Source: Prevotella sp. (GTDB taxonomy: Bacteria; Bacteroidota; Bacteroidia; Bacteroidales; Bacteroidaceae). Taken from it: a DNA stretch of 14,964 nt. Each line of letters opens with the position of its first letter. Within the stretch, counting starts at the first letter, position 1. The notes under the pieces are model-generated. The model ran no database searches, was not told where the DNA came from, and saw only the letters and a list, made by a program, of their open reading frames with translations. Positions 1 through 11,940 of this stretch are shown here, piece by piece. The translations under genes were made by a program, and so were the position numbers. The stretch covers positions 1 to 14,964 of the forward strand of contig JAFRQC010000099.1 of NCBI GenBank assembly GCA_017428805.1. Reading direction: 5' to 3'.

Positions 1-16
1 AACTTCAATTAAGAAA

Positions 17-709
17 ATGAGTAAACTGACAAAAAATCAAAAGTTGGTAGCTGATAAGGTTGAAGCAGGGAAAGCATACTCTTTGAAAGAAGCCGCTGCA
101 TTGGTGAAGGAGATTACCACCACCAAGTTTGAGGCTTCAGTCGATATCGATGTACGCTTGGGCGTTGACCCGCGTAAGGCCAACCAGATGGTTCGTGGCG
201 TTGTGTCGCTGCCGAACGGTACTGGTAAGGTGACGCGTGTGCTCGCTCTCTGTACTCCTGATCAGGAGGCTGCTGCTAAGGAAGCTGGTGCCGACTATGT
301 TGGTCTTGACGAGTATATCGAGAAGATCAAGGGTGGTTGGACGGATGTGGATGTCATCATCACCATGCCGTCATGTATGGGTAAGCTTGGCCCCCTCGGC
401 CGAGTACTCGGTCCCCGTGGCCTGATGCCTAACCCCAAGAGCGGTACTGTTACTATGGACGTCGCTAAGGCAGTGAAGGAAGTGAAGCAGGGTAAGATCG
501 ACTTTAAGGTTGACAAGGCCGGTATCGTGCATACGTCAATTGGTAAGGTGACCTTCACCGCTGATCAGATCTTCGAGAATGCAAAGGAGTTCATCTCCAC
601 CATTATCAAGCTGAAGCCTGCGGCTGCTAAGGGTACTTATATTAAGAGTATCTTCCTCTCAAGCACTATGAGTATGGGTATCAAGGTCGATCCTAAATCA
701 GTTGAATAA
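17..709 (+). CDS. rplA: 50S ribosomal protein L1
   Basis: Ribosomal protein L1 binds 23S rRNA at the L1 stalk and helps release deacylated tRNA from the E site; in many bacteria it also represses its own mRNA. The 230-residue length is normal for the family. The L1 signature is clear at about residues 121-145 ([15 protein letters not shown] followed by [11 protein letters not shown]), and the C-terminal part keeps the usual KGTYIKS and [10 protein letters not shown] segments. The ATG at base 17 gives the standard [10 protein letters not shown]-terminus. The 16 bases before it are A/T-rich with no strong Shine-Dalgarno; rplK would be expected just upstream, outside the window. rplJ starts 20 bases after the stop, so the two are almost certainly co-transcribed. 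Nothing is unusual in the protein. Identification is secure. Confidence 0.98.
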   Translation: MSKLTKNQKLVADKVEAGKAYSLKEAAALVKEITTTKFEASVDIDVRLGVDPRKANQMVRGVVSLPNGTGKVTRVLALCTPDQEAAAKEAGADYVGLDEYIEKIKGGWTDVDVIITMPSCMGKLGPLGRVLGPRGLMPNPKSGTVTMDVAKAVKEVKQGKIDFKVDKAGIVHTSIGKVTFTADQIFENAKEFISTIIKLKPAAAKGTYIKSIFLSSTMSMGIKVDPKSVE

Positions 710-729
710 CTCGTTAAAAGATTAGACAA

Positions 730-1245
730 ATGAAAAAGGAAGTAAAAGATACTATCATCGTAGAACTCGGAGAGAAACTGAAGGAATTCCCGCATTTCTA
801 TCTGGTTGAGTTGACCGGACTGAATGCAGCCAAGACCTCTGAGCTCCGCCGTAAGTGCTTTAAGAATGATATCAAACTGCTGGTTGTGAAGAATACCCTT
901 CTCCACAAGGCATTTGAGGCTTCTGAGATTGACTTCTCACCGCTCTATGACTGCCTGAAGGGCAACACCGCCATCATGTTCACACGGACGGCCAATGTTC
1001 CCGCCAAGCTGATCAAGGAGTACAAGAAGGAGGGTATCCCCGCACTGAAAGGTGCATATGCTGAGGAGAGCTTCTTTGTGGGTGCTGACAAGCTCGAGGA
1101 GTTGGTAGCTATCAAGAGCAAGAACGAACTTATCGCCGATGTTGTGGCTCTGCTGCAGTCGCCGATTAAGAAAGTTGTCTCTGGTTTGAATGCTGGTGGT
1201 AAGATCCACGGCCTGCTTGACGCAATCGCTGAGCGTAACAAATAA
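730..1245 (+). CDS. rplJ: 50S ribosomal protein L10
   Basis: L10 forms the base of the ribosomal L12 stalk; its C-terminal helix carries the L7/L12 dimers that recruit translation GTPases. The 171-residue protein has the typical N-terminal RNA-binding domain with the family motif VVKNTLL at about residues 52-58 and LKGNTA at 76-81. A helical C-terminal tail (about 130-171) matches the L12-binding region. It lies 20 bases after rplA and 46 bases before rplL, its stalk partner. In many bacteria L10 or the L10-L12 complex represses translation by binding a long structured leader ahead of rplJ; with only 20 bases here, any such site would have to lie inside the end of rplA. Identification is secure; regulation is inference. 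Confidence 0.97.
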   Translation: MKKEVKDTIIVELGEKLKEFPHFYLVELTGLNAAKTSELRRKCFKNDIKLLVVKNTLLHKAFEASEIDFSPLYDCLKGNTAIMFTRTANVPAKLIKEYKKEGIPALKGAYAEESFFVGADKLEELVAIKSKNELIADVVALLQSPIKKVVSGLNAGGKIHGLLDAIAERNK

Positions 1246-1291
1246 GCGAAGAAAGTAAAATAGTAATAACAATTAAAATTTAAATACGAAA

Positions 1292-1672
1292 ATGGCAGAT
1301 ATCAAAGCTATTGCAGAAGAGTTGGTAAACCTTACTGTAAAAGAAGTTAACGAGTTGGCAACAGTCCTGAAGGACGAGTATGGAATTGAGCCTGCTGCTG
1401 CAGCCGTTGCTGTTGCAGCTGGTCCCGCAGCCGGTGGTGAGGCCGCCGCTGCTGAGGAGAAGACTTCATTCGACGTTGTTCTGAAGTCTGCAGGTGCCGC
1501 TAAGCTCCAGGTCGTGAAGGCCGTTAAGGAGGCTTGTGGTCTTGGCCTGAAGGAAGCAAAGGATCTGGTTGACGGTGCTCCCGCTACCATCAAGGAAGGT
1601 CTGAGCAAGGACGAGGCTGAGAACCTGAAGAAGACCATCGAGGCCGCTGGTGCCGAGGTTGAGCTGAAGTAA
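1292..1672 (+). CDS. rplL: 50S ribosomal protein L7/L12
   Basis: L7/L12 is the multicopy stalk protein that contacts EF-Tu, EF-G and the other translational GTPases. The 126-residue sequence shows all three parts: an N-terminal dimerisation/L10-binding helical domain (about residues 1-33), a flexible Ala/Gly-rich hinge (about 34-55), and the globular C-terminal domain (about 58-126). The hallmark [17 protein letters not shown] segment, the factor-binding surface, is at about 81-97. It follows rplJ by 46 A/T-rich bases. The gene is followed by a terminator-like hairpin before rpoB, which fits the need for several copies of L12 per ribosome but far less RNA polymerase. Identification is secure. 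Confidence 0.98.
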   Translation: MADIKAIAEELVNLTVKEVNELATVLKDEYGIEPAAAAVAVAAGPAAGGEAAAAEEKTSFDVVLKSAGAAKLQVVKAVKEACGLGLKEAKDLVDGAPATIKEGLSKDEAENLKKTIEAAGAEVELK

Positions 1673-1695
1673 TCAGGACACAACAATACCAAATG

Positions 1696-1734
1696 TGGTT
1701 GGGGACTCTCCAGTCGAGGGTTCCCGACCATTTT
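1696..1734 (+). terminator. Terminator-like hairpin (putative attenuator) between rplL and rpoB
   Basis: The 116-base gap between rplL and rpoB holds a strong inverted repeat: bases 1696-1710 pair with 1716-1730 (15 pairs, three of them G-U) around a 5-base loop, followed by TTTT at 1731-1734 and then CTTGTC. Three A residues just upstream (1691-1693) can extend the stem with the T run. The short, interrupted U tract suggests partial rather than complete termination. This matches the position of the known rplL-rpoB attenuator in Escherichia coli, although the sequence is not related in any way I can see. The structure is read directly; its activity is inferred. Confidence 0.75.
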
Positions 1735-1740
1735 CTTGTC

Positions 1741-1779
1741 TAAAGAAGTAAGTAGTAAATAAGTAGTAAAGAAGTTAAG
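1741..1779 (+). repeat. Short A-rich tandem repeat ahead of rpoB
   Basis: The rpoB leader contains two adjacent 11-base units, TAGTAAATAAG (1753-1763) and TAGTAAAGAAG (1764-1774), with degenerate copies on each side (TAAAGAAGTAAG before, TTAAG after). It lies between the attenuator hairpin and the rpoB start codon and contains no recognisable promoter. A similar AAGTAAA-type repeat precedes rpoC. It may be an unstructured, A-rich ribosome-loading region; that is inference. Confidence 0.6.
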
Positions 1780-1788
1780 TTTTTCATA

Positions 1789-5601
<3,813 letters not shown>

Positions 5602-5633
5602 AGGTGAAAAGGTAAACAGGTAAAAAAGTAAAT
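5602..5633 (+). repeat. Four 8-base tandem repeats between rpoB and rpoC
   Basis: Immediately after the rpoB stop codon come four 8-base units: AGGTGAAA, AGGTAAAC, AGGTAAAA and AAGTAAAT. They fill most of the 46-base intercistronic gap and end 14 bases before the rpoC ATG. The AGGT core resembles a weak purine-rich ribosome-binding sequence. Tracts with 8-base periodicity can vary in copy number by slippage, so this may be a length-variable leader; that part is inference. Confidence 0.7.
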
Positions 5634-5647
5634 CGTAAATTCACAAT

Positions 5648-8600
5648 ATGGCTTTCAAGAAAGATTCAAAAGTAAAGAGTAATTTCACTAAGATTACTAT
5701 AGGCCTTGCCTCGCCCGAGGAGATCCTCGAGAGCAGTTTCGGTGAGGTCACCAAGCCGGAAACCATCAACTACCGTACCTACAAGCCCGAGCGTGACGGT
5801 CTGTTCTGCGAGCGCATCTTCGGTCCGACGAAGGACTATGAGTGCGCCTGCGGCAAGTACAAGCGTATCCGTTACAAGGGCATCGTCTGCGACCGTTGTG
5901 GTGTGGAGGTGACAGAGAAGAAGGTGCGCCGTGAGCGTGCCGGACATATCGAGCTGGTGGTGCCTGTGGCACATATCTGGTACTTCCGCAGCCTCCCCAA
6001 TAAGATCGGCTATCTGCTGGGCCTTCCCACGAAGAAGCTCGACGCCGTTATCTATTATGAGCGTTACGTGGTGATCCAGCCGGGTCCCATGGCAGGCAAG
6101 AAGGACGGCGACGGTAATGAGGCCGTTGGTTCACAGGTGTTCGACCTGCTCTCTGAGGAGGAGTACAACGATATCATGGACAACTATGTGTCTCCCGAGA
6201 ACGACTACCTCGACGACAGTGATCCCAACAAGTTCATCGCCAAGATGGGTGCTGAGGCCATCTACGATCTGCTCGTCCGTCTCGACCTCGACTCTCTGTC
6301 ATACGAGCTGCGCGACCGTGCCAACAGCGACTCTTCGATGCAGCGTAAGAACGAGGCTTTGAAGCGTCTGCAGGTGGTGGAGGCTTTCCGTCAGAGCGTG
6401 GACAAGGGCATCAACCGTCCTGAGTGGATGATTATGAAGATCATTCCCGTCACACCGCCGGAGCTCCGTCCGCTCGTTCCCCTGGATGGTGGCCGCTTCG
6501 CTACCTCCGACCTGAACGATCTCTATCGTCGTGTTATCATCCGTAACAACCGTCTGAAGAGGTTGATGGAGATTAAGGCACCTGAGGTGATCCTCCGCAA
6601 TGAGAAGCGTATGCTGCAGGAAGCCGTCGACTCCCTGTTCGACAATAGCCGTAAGTCTTCGGCCGTGAAGAGCGACTCCAACCGTCCGCTGAAGTCACTG
6701 TCCGATTCGCTGAAAGGTAAGCAGGGACGTTTCCGTCAGAACCTGCTCGGTAAGCGTGTCGACTACTCAGCCCGTTCGGTGATCGTCGTCGGTCCTGAGC
6801 TGAGGATGGGTGAGTGCGGTCTGCCGAAGCTGATGGCAGCCGAGCTCTATAAGCCGTTTATCATCCGCAAGCTCATCGAGCGCGGTATCGTGAAGACGGT
6901 GAAGTCGGCCAAGAAGATTGTCGACCGTCGTGAGCCCGTCATCTGGGATATCCTCGAGAATGTGATGAAGGGTCATCCTGTGCTCCTGAACCGTGCACCG
7001 ACACTGCACCGTCTGGGTATCCAGGCTTTCCAGCCGAAGCTCATCGAGGGTAAGGCCATCCAGCTCCATCCGCTGGCATGTACCGCCTTCAACGCCGACT
7101 TCGACGGTGACCAGATGGCTGTCCACCTCCCCTTGAGCAACGAAGCCATCCTCGAGGCTCAGCTGCTGATGCTCCAGAGCCACAACATCCTGAATCCTGC
7201 CAATGGTGCACCTATCACCGTGCCATCGCAGGATATGGTGCTGGGCTTGTACTATATCACGAAGATCCGTCCGGGTGCCAAAGGTGAAGGTCTGACCTTC
7301 TACGGTCCCGAGGAGGCAATCATCGCCCACAATGAGGGCAAGTGCGACCTGCACGCCCTGGTGAAGGTGATCGTCGACGACCGTGTCAACGGCAAGCCCG
7401 AGCGCCATATGGTCGAGACCTCTGTCGGTCGTGTCATCGTCAATGGCATCATCCCCGACGAGGTGGGTTATGTCAACACCATTATTTCTAAGAAGAGTCT
7501 GCGTGACATCATTGCCGATGTCATCAAGAATGTCGGTTTCGCTGAAGCCTGCGACTTCCTCGACGGTATCAAGAACCTCGGTTATCGCATGGCATACCTC
7601 GCCGGTCTGTCGTTCAACCTCGACGATATCATCATCCCGAAGGAGAAGGCAGAGCTGATCGCGAAGGGTAATGCTCAGATCCAGGAGATCACCGACAACT
7701 ATAACATGGGTTTCATCACCGACAACGAGCGTTACAACCAGGTCATCGATACCTGGACGCACGTGAACAATGATATCGGTAATGTGCTGCTGGATCAGAT
7801 GACCAAGGCAGACCAGGGCTTCAACGCTGTGTTCATGATGCTCGACTCCGGTGCCCGTGGTTCTAAGGACCAGATCAAGCAGCTCTCCGGTATCCGTGGT
7901 CTGATGGCCAAGCCGCAGAAGGCCGGTGCCGAGGGACGTGGTACCATTGAGAACCCGATCCTGTCGAACTTCAAGGAGGGTATGTCTGTGCTGGAGTACT
8001 TCATCTCCACCCACGGTGCCCGTAAGGGTCTGGCCGATACCGCCATGAAGACTGCCGATGCCGGTTATCTGACTCGTCGTCTGGTCGACGTCTCCCACGA
8101 CGTGATCATCACAGAGGAAGACTGTGGCACGCTGCGCGGCCTGCAGTGCACGGCCCTGAAGAGTGGCGACGAGATCATCTCCAGCCTGGCAGAGCGTATC
8201 CTCGGCCGTGTGTCTGTACACGATGTCATCAACCCGAAAACCGGCGACATCATCGTCGAGGCTGGTGAGGAGATCACCGAGCCTATCGCCCAGGCCATCG
8301 AGGCAGCAGATATCGAGACCGTCGAGATTCGTTCGGTGCTCACCTGTGAGTCGAAGAAGGGTGTATGTATGAAGTGTTACGGCCGTAACCTCGCCACCCG
8401 TCGTATGGTCCAGAAGGGTGAAGCTGTCGGTGTGATTGCCGCACAGGCCATCGGTGAGCCGGGTACACAGCTGACGCTCCGTACGTTCCACGCCGGTGGT
8501 GTGGCAGGTAACGCTGCCGCCAACGCCAGCATCGTCTCGAAGTACGACCGTGCGCTGATCGAGATGGAAGAGGTGCGTACCGTTCCGTTCGATGAAGACG

Positions 8601-9979
8601 GCCGTGAGTGCGAGATGGTGGTCAGCCGTCTGGGTGAACTCCGTTTCGTCGATCCGAACACGAAGATCGTACTCTCTACGGTGAACGTGCCTTACGGTTC
8701 TTCTCTCTACTTCAACAATGGCTCTGAGGTGAAGAAGGGCGACAAGATTGCCCAGTGGGATCCGTTCAACGCCGTCATCGTCACAGAATATGCTGGCCGT
8801 CTGAAGTTCAACGACGTCATCGAGGGTGTCACCTTCCGCGCCGAGACCGACGAGACCACAGGTCTGACTGAGAAGATTGTCACCGAGTCGAAAGACCGTT
8901 CAAGGGTTCCGACCTGCGACGTCATCGATGCCAATGGCGACATCGTCGGTACCTATAACTTCCCGGTGGGCGGACACGTCGTCGTAGAAGACGGCCAGAC
9001 CGTCAAGACCGGTGAGACACTTGTGAAGATTCCGCGTGCTGCTGCCAAGGGTGGTGATATCACCGGTGGTCTGCCGCGTGTCACCGAGCTCTTCGAGGCT
9101 CGTAACCCGTCGAACCCCGCCATCGTCTCTGAAATCGACGGTGAGGTCACCATGGGTAAGGTGAAGCGTGGTAATCGTGAGATCGTCGTCACCTCGAAGA
9201 CCGGTGAGCAGCGCCGTTACCTCGTATCACTGTCGAAGCAGATCCTGGTTCAGGAGCACGACGCCGTGCGTGCCGGCACCCCGCTCTCCGACGGTGTCAT
9301 CACGCCTGCCGACATCCTGGCCATCAAGGGTCCCACCGCCGTTCAGGAGTATATCGTCAACGAGGTTCAGGACGTATACCGCTTGCAGGGTGTGAAGATC
9401 AATGACAAGCACTTTGAGATCATCGTCCGTCAGATGATGCGTAAGGTTCAGATCAACGAGCCGGGCGACACCGCCTTCCTCGAGCAGGAGATTGTCGATA
9501 AGCTCGACTTCGCTGAGGAGAACGACCGCATCTGGGGTAAGAAGGTGGTCACCGACGCCGGTGACTCCGAGAACCTACAGAAGGGTCAGATTGTTACCGC
9601 CCGTCGTCTGCGCGATGAGAACTCTATGCTGAAGCGTCGTGACTTGAAACTGGTTCAGGTGCGTGACGCCGTGCCTGCCACGTCTACACAGATCCTGCAG
9701 GGTATCACCCGTGCCGCACTGCAGACCAAGTCGTTCATGTCTGCCGCCTCCTTCCAGGAGACGACGAAGGTGCTCAATGAGGCAGCCATCCGTGGTAAGG
9801 TGGACCATCTGGAGGGTATGAAGGAGAACGTGATCTGCGGTCACCTCATTCCTGCCGGTACCGGTCTGCGTGAGTTCGATAAGATCATCGTGGGCTCCAA
9901 GGAGGAGTACGAGCGCATCCAGGCTAACCGCAAGAACGTGCTTGACTTCGCAGAGGAGACCGTCCTCGACGAGAAGTAA
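5648..9979 (+). CDS. rpoC: DNA-directed RNA polymerase subunit beta'
   Basis: RpoC carries the catalytic magnesium site of RNA polymerase. The universal NADFDGD motif is at residues 482-488, with D484, D486 and D488 as metal ligands. Both zinc sites are complete: C66, C68, C81 and C84 in the N-terminal site, and C826, C900, C907 and C910 in the second. The trigger-loop block [15 protein letters not shown] begins at about residue 939 (H948 matches the catalytic-region histidine). The 1443-residue length is usual for the order, which lacks the split or large insertions seen in some other phyla. It is the last gene of the ribosomal/polymerase operon; two hairpins, the second a strong intrinsic terminator, follow within 70 bases. 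Identification is secure. Confidence 0.99.
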   Translation: MAFKKDSKVKSNFTKITIGLASPEEILESSFGEVTKPETINYRTYKPERDGLFCERIFGPTKDYECACGKYKRIRYKGIVCDRCGVEVTEKKVRRERAGHIELVVPVAHIWYFRSLPNKIGYLLGLPTKKLDAVIYYERYVVIQPGPMAGKKDGDGNEAVGSQVFDLLSEEEYNDIMDNYVSPENDYLDDSDPNKFIAKMGAEAIYDLLVRLDLDSLSYELRDRANSDSSMQRKNEALKRLQVVEAFRQSVDKGINRPEWMIMKIIPVTPPELRPLVPLDGGRFATSDLNDLYRRVIIRNNRLKRLMEIKAPEVILRNEKRMLQEAVDSLFDNSRKSSAVKSDSNRPLKSLSDSLKGKQGRFRQNLLGKRVDYSARSVIVVGPELRMGECGLPKLMAAELYKPFIIRKLIERGIVKTVKSAKKIVDRREPVIWDILENVMKGHPVLLNRAPTLHRLGIQAFQPKLIEGKAIQLHPLACTAFNADFDGDQMAVHLPLSNEAILEAQLLMLQSHNILNPANGAPITVPSQDMVLGLYYITKIRPGAKGEGLTFYGPEEAIIAHNEGKCDLHALVKVIVDDRVNGKPERHMVETSVGRVIVNGIIPDEVGYVNTIISKKSLRDIIADVIKNVGFAEACDFLDGIKNLGYRMAYLAGLSFNLDDIIIPKEKAELIAKGNAQIQEITDNYNMGFITDNERYNQVIDTWTHVNNDIGNVLLDQMTKADQGFNAVFMMLDSGARGSKDQIKQLSGIRGLMAKPQKAGAEGRGTIENPILSNFKEGMSVLEYFISTHGARKGLADTAMKTADAGYLTRRLVDVSHDVIITEEDCGTLRGLQCTALKSGDEIISSLAERILGRVSVHDVINPKTGDIIVEAGEEITEPIAQAIEAADIETVEIRSVLTCESKKGVCMKCYGRNLATRRMVQKGEAVGVIAAQAIGEPGTQLTLRTFHAGGVAGNAAANASIVSKYDRALIEMEEVRTVPFDEDGRECEMVVSRLGELRFVDPNTKIVLSTVNVPYGSSLYFNNGSEVKKGDKIAQWDPFNAVIVTEYAGRLKFNDVIEGVTFRAETDETTGLTEKIVTESKDRSRVPTCDVIDANGDIVGTYNFPVGGHVVVEDGQTVKTGETLVKIPRAAAKGGDITGGLPRVTELFEARNPSNPAIVSEIDGEVTMGKVKRGNREIVVTSKTGEQRRYLVSLSKQILVQEHDAVRAGTPLSDGVITPADILAIKGPTAVQEYIVNEVQDVYRLQGVKINDKHFEIIVRQMMRKVQINEPGDTAFLEQEIVDKLDFAEENDRIWGKKVVTDAGDSENLQKGQIVTARRLRDENSMLKRRDLKLVQVRDAVPATSTQILQGITRAALQTKSFMSAASFQETTKVLNEAAIRGKVDHLEGMKENVICGHLIPAGTGLREFDKIIVGSKEEYERIQANRKNVLDFAEETVLDEK

Positions 9980-9989
9980 TCGTCCAATA

Positions 9990-10009
9990 TGTGGCCTTTT
10001 ATGGCCACA
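9990..10009 (+). other. Small hairpin after rpoC, upstream of the terminator
   Basis: A perfect 7-base-pair inverted repeat (TGTGGCC at 9990-9996 and GGCCACA at 10003-10009, 6-base loop) lies 10 bases after the rpoC stop. An A-rich tail rather than a T run follows, so it is not itself a + strand terminator. It may protect the 3' end of the mRNA or assist the adjacent terminator. Confidence 0.6.
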
Positions 10010-10018
10010 AAATATACA

Positions 10019-10050
10019 AGCCGGAGGCTCATCGCAGCCTCCGGCTTTTT
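10019..10050 (+). terminator. Rho-independent terminator of the rplA-rpoC operon
   Basis: Bases 10019-10029 and 10036-10046 form a perfect 11-pair GC-rich stem (AGCCGGAGGCT with its complement) around a 6-base loop, followed directly by a T run ending at 10050. This is a textbook intrinsic terminator. It separates the RNA polymerase operon from the sigma-factor unit, whose candidate promoter starts only about 10 bases later. Confidence 0.95.
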
Positions 10051-10060
10051 GGTTAAACTG

Positions 10061-10121
10061 TGTTAATTCTTTGCGGGGCCATGCAAGTTTTTTGGTATTA
10101 CTGCATTTATTAGATAGAGAA
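10061..10121 (+). promoter_or_regulatory. Candidate ECF-type promoter of the sigma/anti-sigma operon (copy 1)
   Basis: This 61-base stretch ahead of the sigma gene aligns without gaps to 11827-11887, ahead of the lipoprotein gene. Conserved blocks are TGTTAATT (10061-10068), CATGCAAGTTTTT (10080-10092) and ATTTA-N-TAGATAGA (10105-10118); the sequence between blocks is largely unrelated. Conserved blocks at fixed spacing suggest an alternative-sigma promoter, with GCAAGTTTTT as a likely -35 element and TTA-N-TAGATAGA near -10. Autoregulation is usual for ECF sigma operons. The predicted start of transcription would be only about 10 bases before the sigma ATG at 10132. Box assignment and sigma dependence are inferred. 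Confidence 0.7.
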
Positions 10122-10131
10122 TAGTGCAGAA

Positions 10132-10707
10132 ATGCCACACGTGTCTTTTATTGGTAATGAGGAACAACGCTTGGTGAAGCGGCTGCAGGAAGGCGACAAG
10201 ACTGCAGCCAGGGAATTCTATACCCGTTATGGTGGAAGCCTTGCCGGCGTCTGTGTGCGATACATCGCTGATGAGGAAGACGTGAAGGATGTGATTCAGA
10301 ATGCACTCGTACACATCTACTCCCACATCACCGATTTCAAGTATCGTGGGAATGGCTCCTTGGAAGCGTGGGTCGTGAGGATAGCGGTCAATGAGTCGCT
10401 GAAGTTCTTGCGGACAAAGGTTCAGTACGAATTGCTGCAACCTGACTACGATATCATTGATGACTCTGAAGACGATCCGTCCGTCAGAGACATTCCGCCC
10501 GACATCCTCCGAGAGATGCTGAACCGCCTGCCAACAGGTTACCGCACGGTGCTGAACCTCTATGTGTTCGAAGGCAAGAGCCATCAGGAGATAGCCCGTC
10601 TGCTCGGCATCAAGAAAGACAGTTCGGCCTCTCAGTTGCTCAGGGCGAAAAGCTTGTTGGCACAAATGATCAGGAAGTATAACAACAATAACACCCCACG
10701 ACGATGA
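10132..10707 (+). CDS. ECF (sigma-70 family) RNA polymerase sigma factor
   Basis: A 191-residue extracytoplasmic-function sigma factor, which redirects RNA polymerase to a small regulon when released from its anti-sigma partner. Region 2 covers about residues 25-95 and includes YIADEEDVKDVIQNALVHIY and the WVVRIAVNESLKFLR block that recognises the -10 element. After an acidic linker (about 105-120), region 4 (about 124-183) contains LNRLPTGYRTVLNLYVFEGKS and the HQEIARLLGI helix-turn-helix that binds the -35 element. The C-terminus ends in an Asn-rich tail. ATG 10132 is the only reasonable start and gives almost no leader. The stop overlaps the next start codon (ATGA at 10704-10707), so sigma and anti-sigma are translationally coupled. 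By context it may belong to the ECF21 type known to pair with Dma anti-sigma proteins; that subgroup call is inference. Confidence 0.95.
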   Translation: MPHVSFIGNEEQRLVKRLQEGDKTAAREFYTRYGGSLAGVCVRYIADEEDVKDVIQNALVHIYSHITDFKYRGNGSLEAWVVRIAVNESLKFLRTKVQYELLQPDYDIIDDSEDDPSVRDIPPDILREMLNRLPTGYRTVLNLYVFEGKSHQEIARLLGIKKDSSASQLLRAKSLLAQMIRKYNNNNTPRR

Positions 10708-11810
10708 ACGAACAATGGATAAACGATCTGCGACAGAAGATGACAGACTACGAGTGGCCTGTCCCAGAGGTGTCGTGGGATGAGATAGACCAGGCTGTGG
10801 CTGCCAATAAGGCTCGCAAGGCCCGGCTGCTCTGGCTGCGGCGTATGGCGGCGGCTGCCGTCCTTCTGCTGATCGCTGGTGTGGGGTATTGGAGTTTCCT
10901 GCATAACGATGCTGAGCCGATGCAGCCCACGACGGCATCTGTCAGCAATCAGCCGCAGGACGAGAATCATGGGGACAGGTCGCGTGATCTGGCCAGTAGC
11001 CAGTATCATGGACCTGTCCCAGTGATTCTCGCAAGGCCGACACATACGTCCAAGATGACATCAACGCCCATTATAGAATCCGAAACCCACAATCCCATCT
11101 CTGTGGCTATCCCTGATACAGCCAACACTACCGACGCCAATGAAAAGGAACAGTCACAACCCGTTGAGGAGAAGAAAGTGAAACCTGCAGACAAGACTTC
11201 CCCTGTCATCTATCCTTCTGACCTCCATCAACGGAAGAATTTGGACAACCGCCTGACAGCAAAGGTTTATGTGTCGAGTACAATGGCCGGAAACCTGGCA
11301 GGATCTTTTAGACAGCAAGGAAATCCTAGCGATTTAATTATCACAGATTCAATGATTAATTGTCATGTCAGCCACCGTCAACCTGTACGCTTTGGTGTGT
11401 CATTGCGCTATCGGATAAATGATTGTTGGAGCGTAGAGAGCGGATTGACATACACCCACCTCTCCTCTGACATAACCACGACAATAGAGAATAATACCTG
11501 CACAACGGAGCAGCGCTTAAACTATATCGGTCTGCCAATGAACATCAGTTATGATCTTTGGAAAGGCCGTAACTTTGGCCTTTACATCTCGGCGGGAGGC
11601 ATGATAGAAAAGAGCCTCGACACGAGTTCTTGGCAGTTCTCACTTAACGGAGCCGCAGGAGCAGAGTACAAGCTTACAGACTTTCTCAGCCTATATGCTG
11701 AGCCAGGTTTAGGCTACTACTTCAAGGACGGTAGCATCACTCCGACCATCTATCAGGATCATCCGCTGAACTTCAACCTCAGCTTCGGCCTTCGCTTCAA
11801 CTTGAAATGA
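10704..11810 (+). CDS. Dual-membrane-spanning (Dma-like) anti-sigma factor with C-terminal beta-barrel
   Basis: A 368-residue protein with an unusual composite layout. Residues 1-45 are a charged cytoplasmic segment (WINDLRQKMTDYE, then VSWDEIDQAV), the likely sigma-binding part. Residues about 47-65 are a single hydrophobic helix preceded by Arg/Lys, fitting an inner-membrane anchor with the N-terminus inside. Residues about 66-183 are a low-complexity Pro/Ser/Thr/Lys linker long enough to cross the periplasm. Residues about 184-368 alternate in beta-strand fashion with aromatic belts (WSVESGLTYTHLSS, LNYIGLPMNISYDLW, FLSLYAEPGLGYYF) and resemble PorT/OMP_b-brl_2 barrels. Work in Bacteroides thetaiotaomicron described such Dma proteins as anti-sigma factors spanning both membranes and controlling an ECF21 sigma and vesicle formation. 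The 4-base overlap with the sigma gene supports a partner role. Family assignment is strong; function here is inferred. Confidence 0.85.
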   Translation: MNEQWINDLRQKMTDYEWPVPEVSWDEIDQAVAANKARKARLLWLRRMAAAAVLLLIAGVGYWSFLHNDAEPMQPTTASVSNQPQDENHGDRSRDLASSQYHGPVPVILARPTHTSKMTSTPIIESETHNPISVAIPDTANTTDANEKEQSQPVEEKKVKPADKTSPVIYPSDLHQRKNLDNRLTAKVYVSSTMAGNLAGSFRQQGNPSDLIITDSMINCHVSHRQPVRFGVSLRYRINDCWSVESGLTYTHLSSDITTTIENNTCTTEQRLNYIGLPMNISYDLWKGRNFGLYISAGGMIEKSLDTSSWQFSLNGAAGAEYKLTDFLSLYAEPGLGYYFKDGSITPTIYQDHPLNFNLSFGLRFNLK

Positions 11811-11826
11811 CCGTCCAGTTAAAGTC

Positions 11827-11887
11827 TGTTAATTATTGATGCCCTCATGCAAGTTTTTCAACTTTGATGGATTTAGTAGATAGAAAA
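11827..11887 (+). promoter_or_regulatory. Candidate ECF-type promoter of the lipoprotein gene (copy 2)
   Basis: This region shares three blocks at identical spacing with 10061-10121: TGTTAATT (11827-11834), CATGCAAGTTTTT (11846-11858) and ATTTA-N-TAGATAGA (11871-11884). The offset is 1766 bases for every block. It begins 16 bases after the anti-sigma stop and ends about 54 bases before the lipoprotein ATG, leaving room for a leader of about 50 bases. No terminator is visible after the anti-sigma gene, so the lipoprotein could be made both by read-through and from this promoter. Sigma dependence is inferred from the match. Confidence 0.7.
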
Positions 11888-11940
11888 CTGCTTAGACAGT
11901 CTCTAATGAATCATAAGTATAAACTTAAAAACAGAAAAGT

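Noticed and set aside
1735..1788. Separate housekeeping promoter for rpoB
   Set aside because: No TTTG-N19-TAnnTTTG match is present in the A-rich spacer; expression is more likely by read-through of the attenuator.
6767..8491. 574-codon open frame on the minus strand opposite rpoC
   Set aside because: It is fully antisense to a certain, highly conserved gene, has low-complexity His/Thr/Asp/Leu-rich composition and no recognisable domain. Strong codon bias in rpoC removes stops from this frame.
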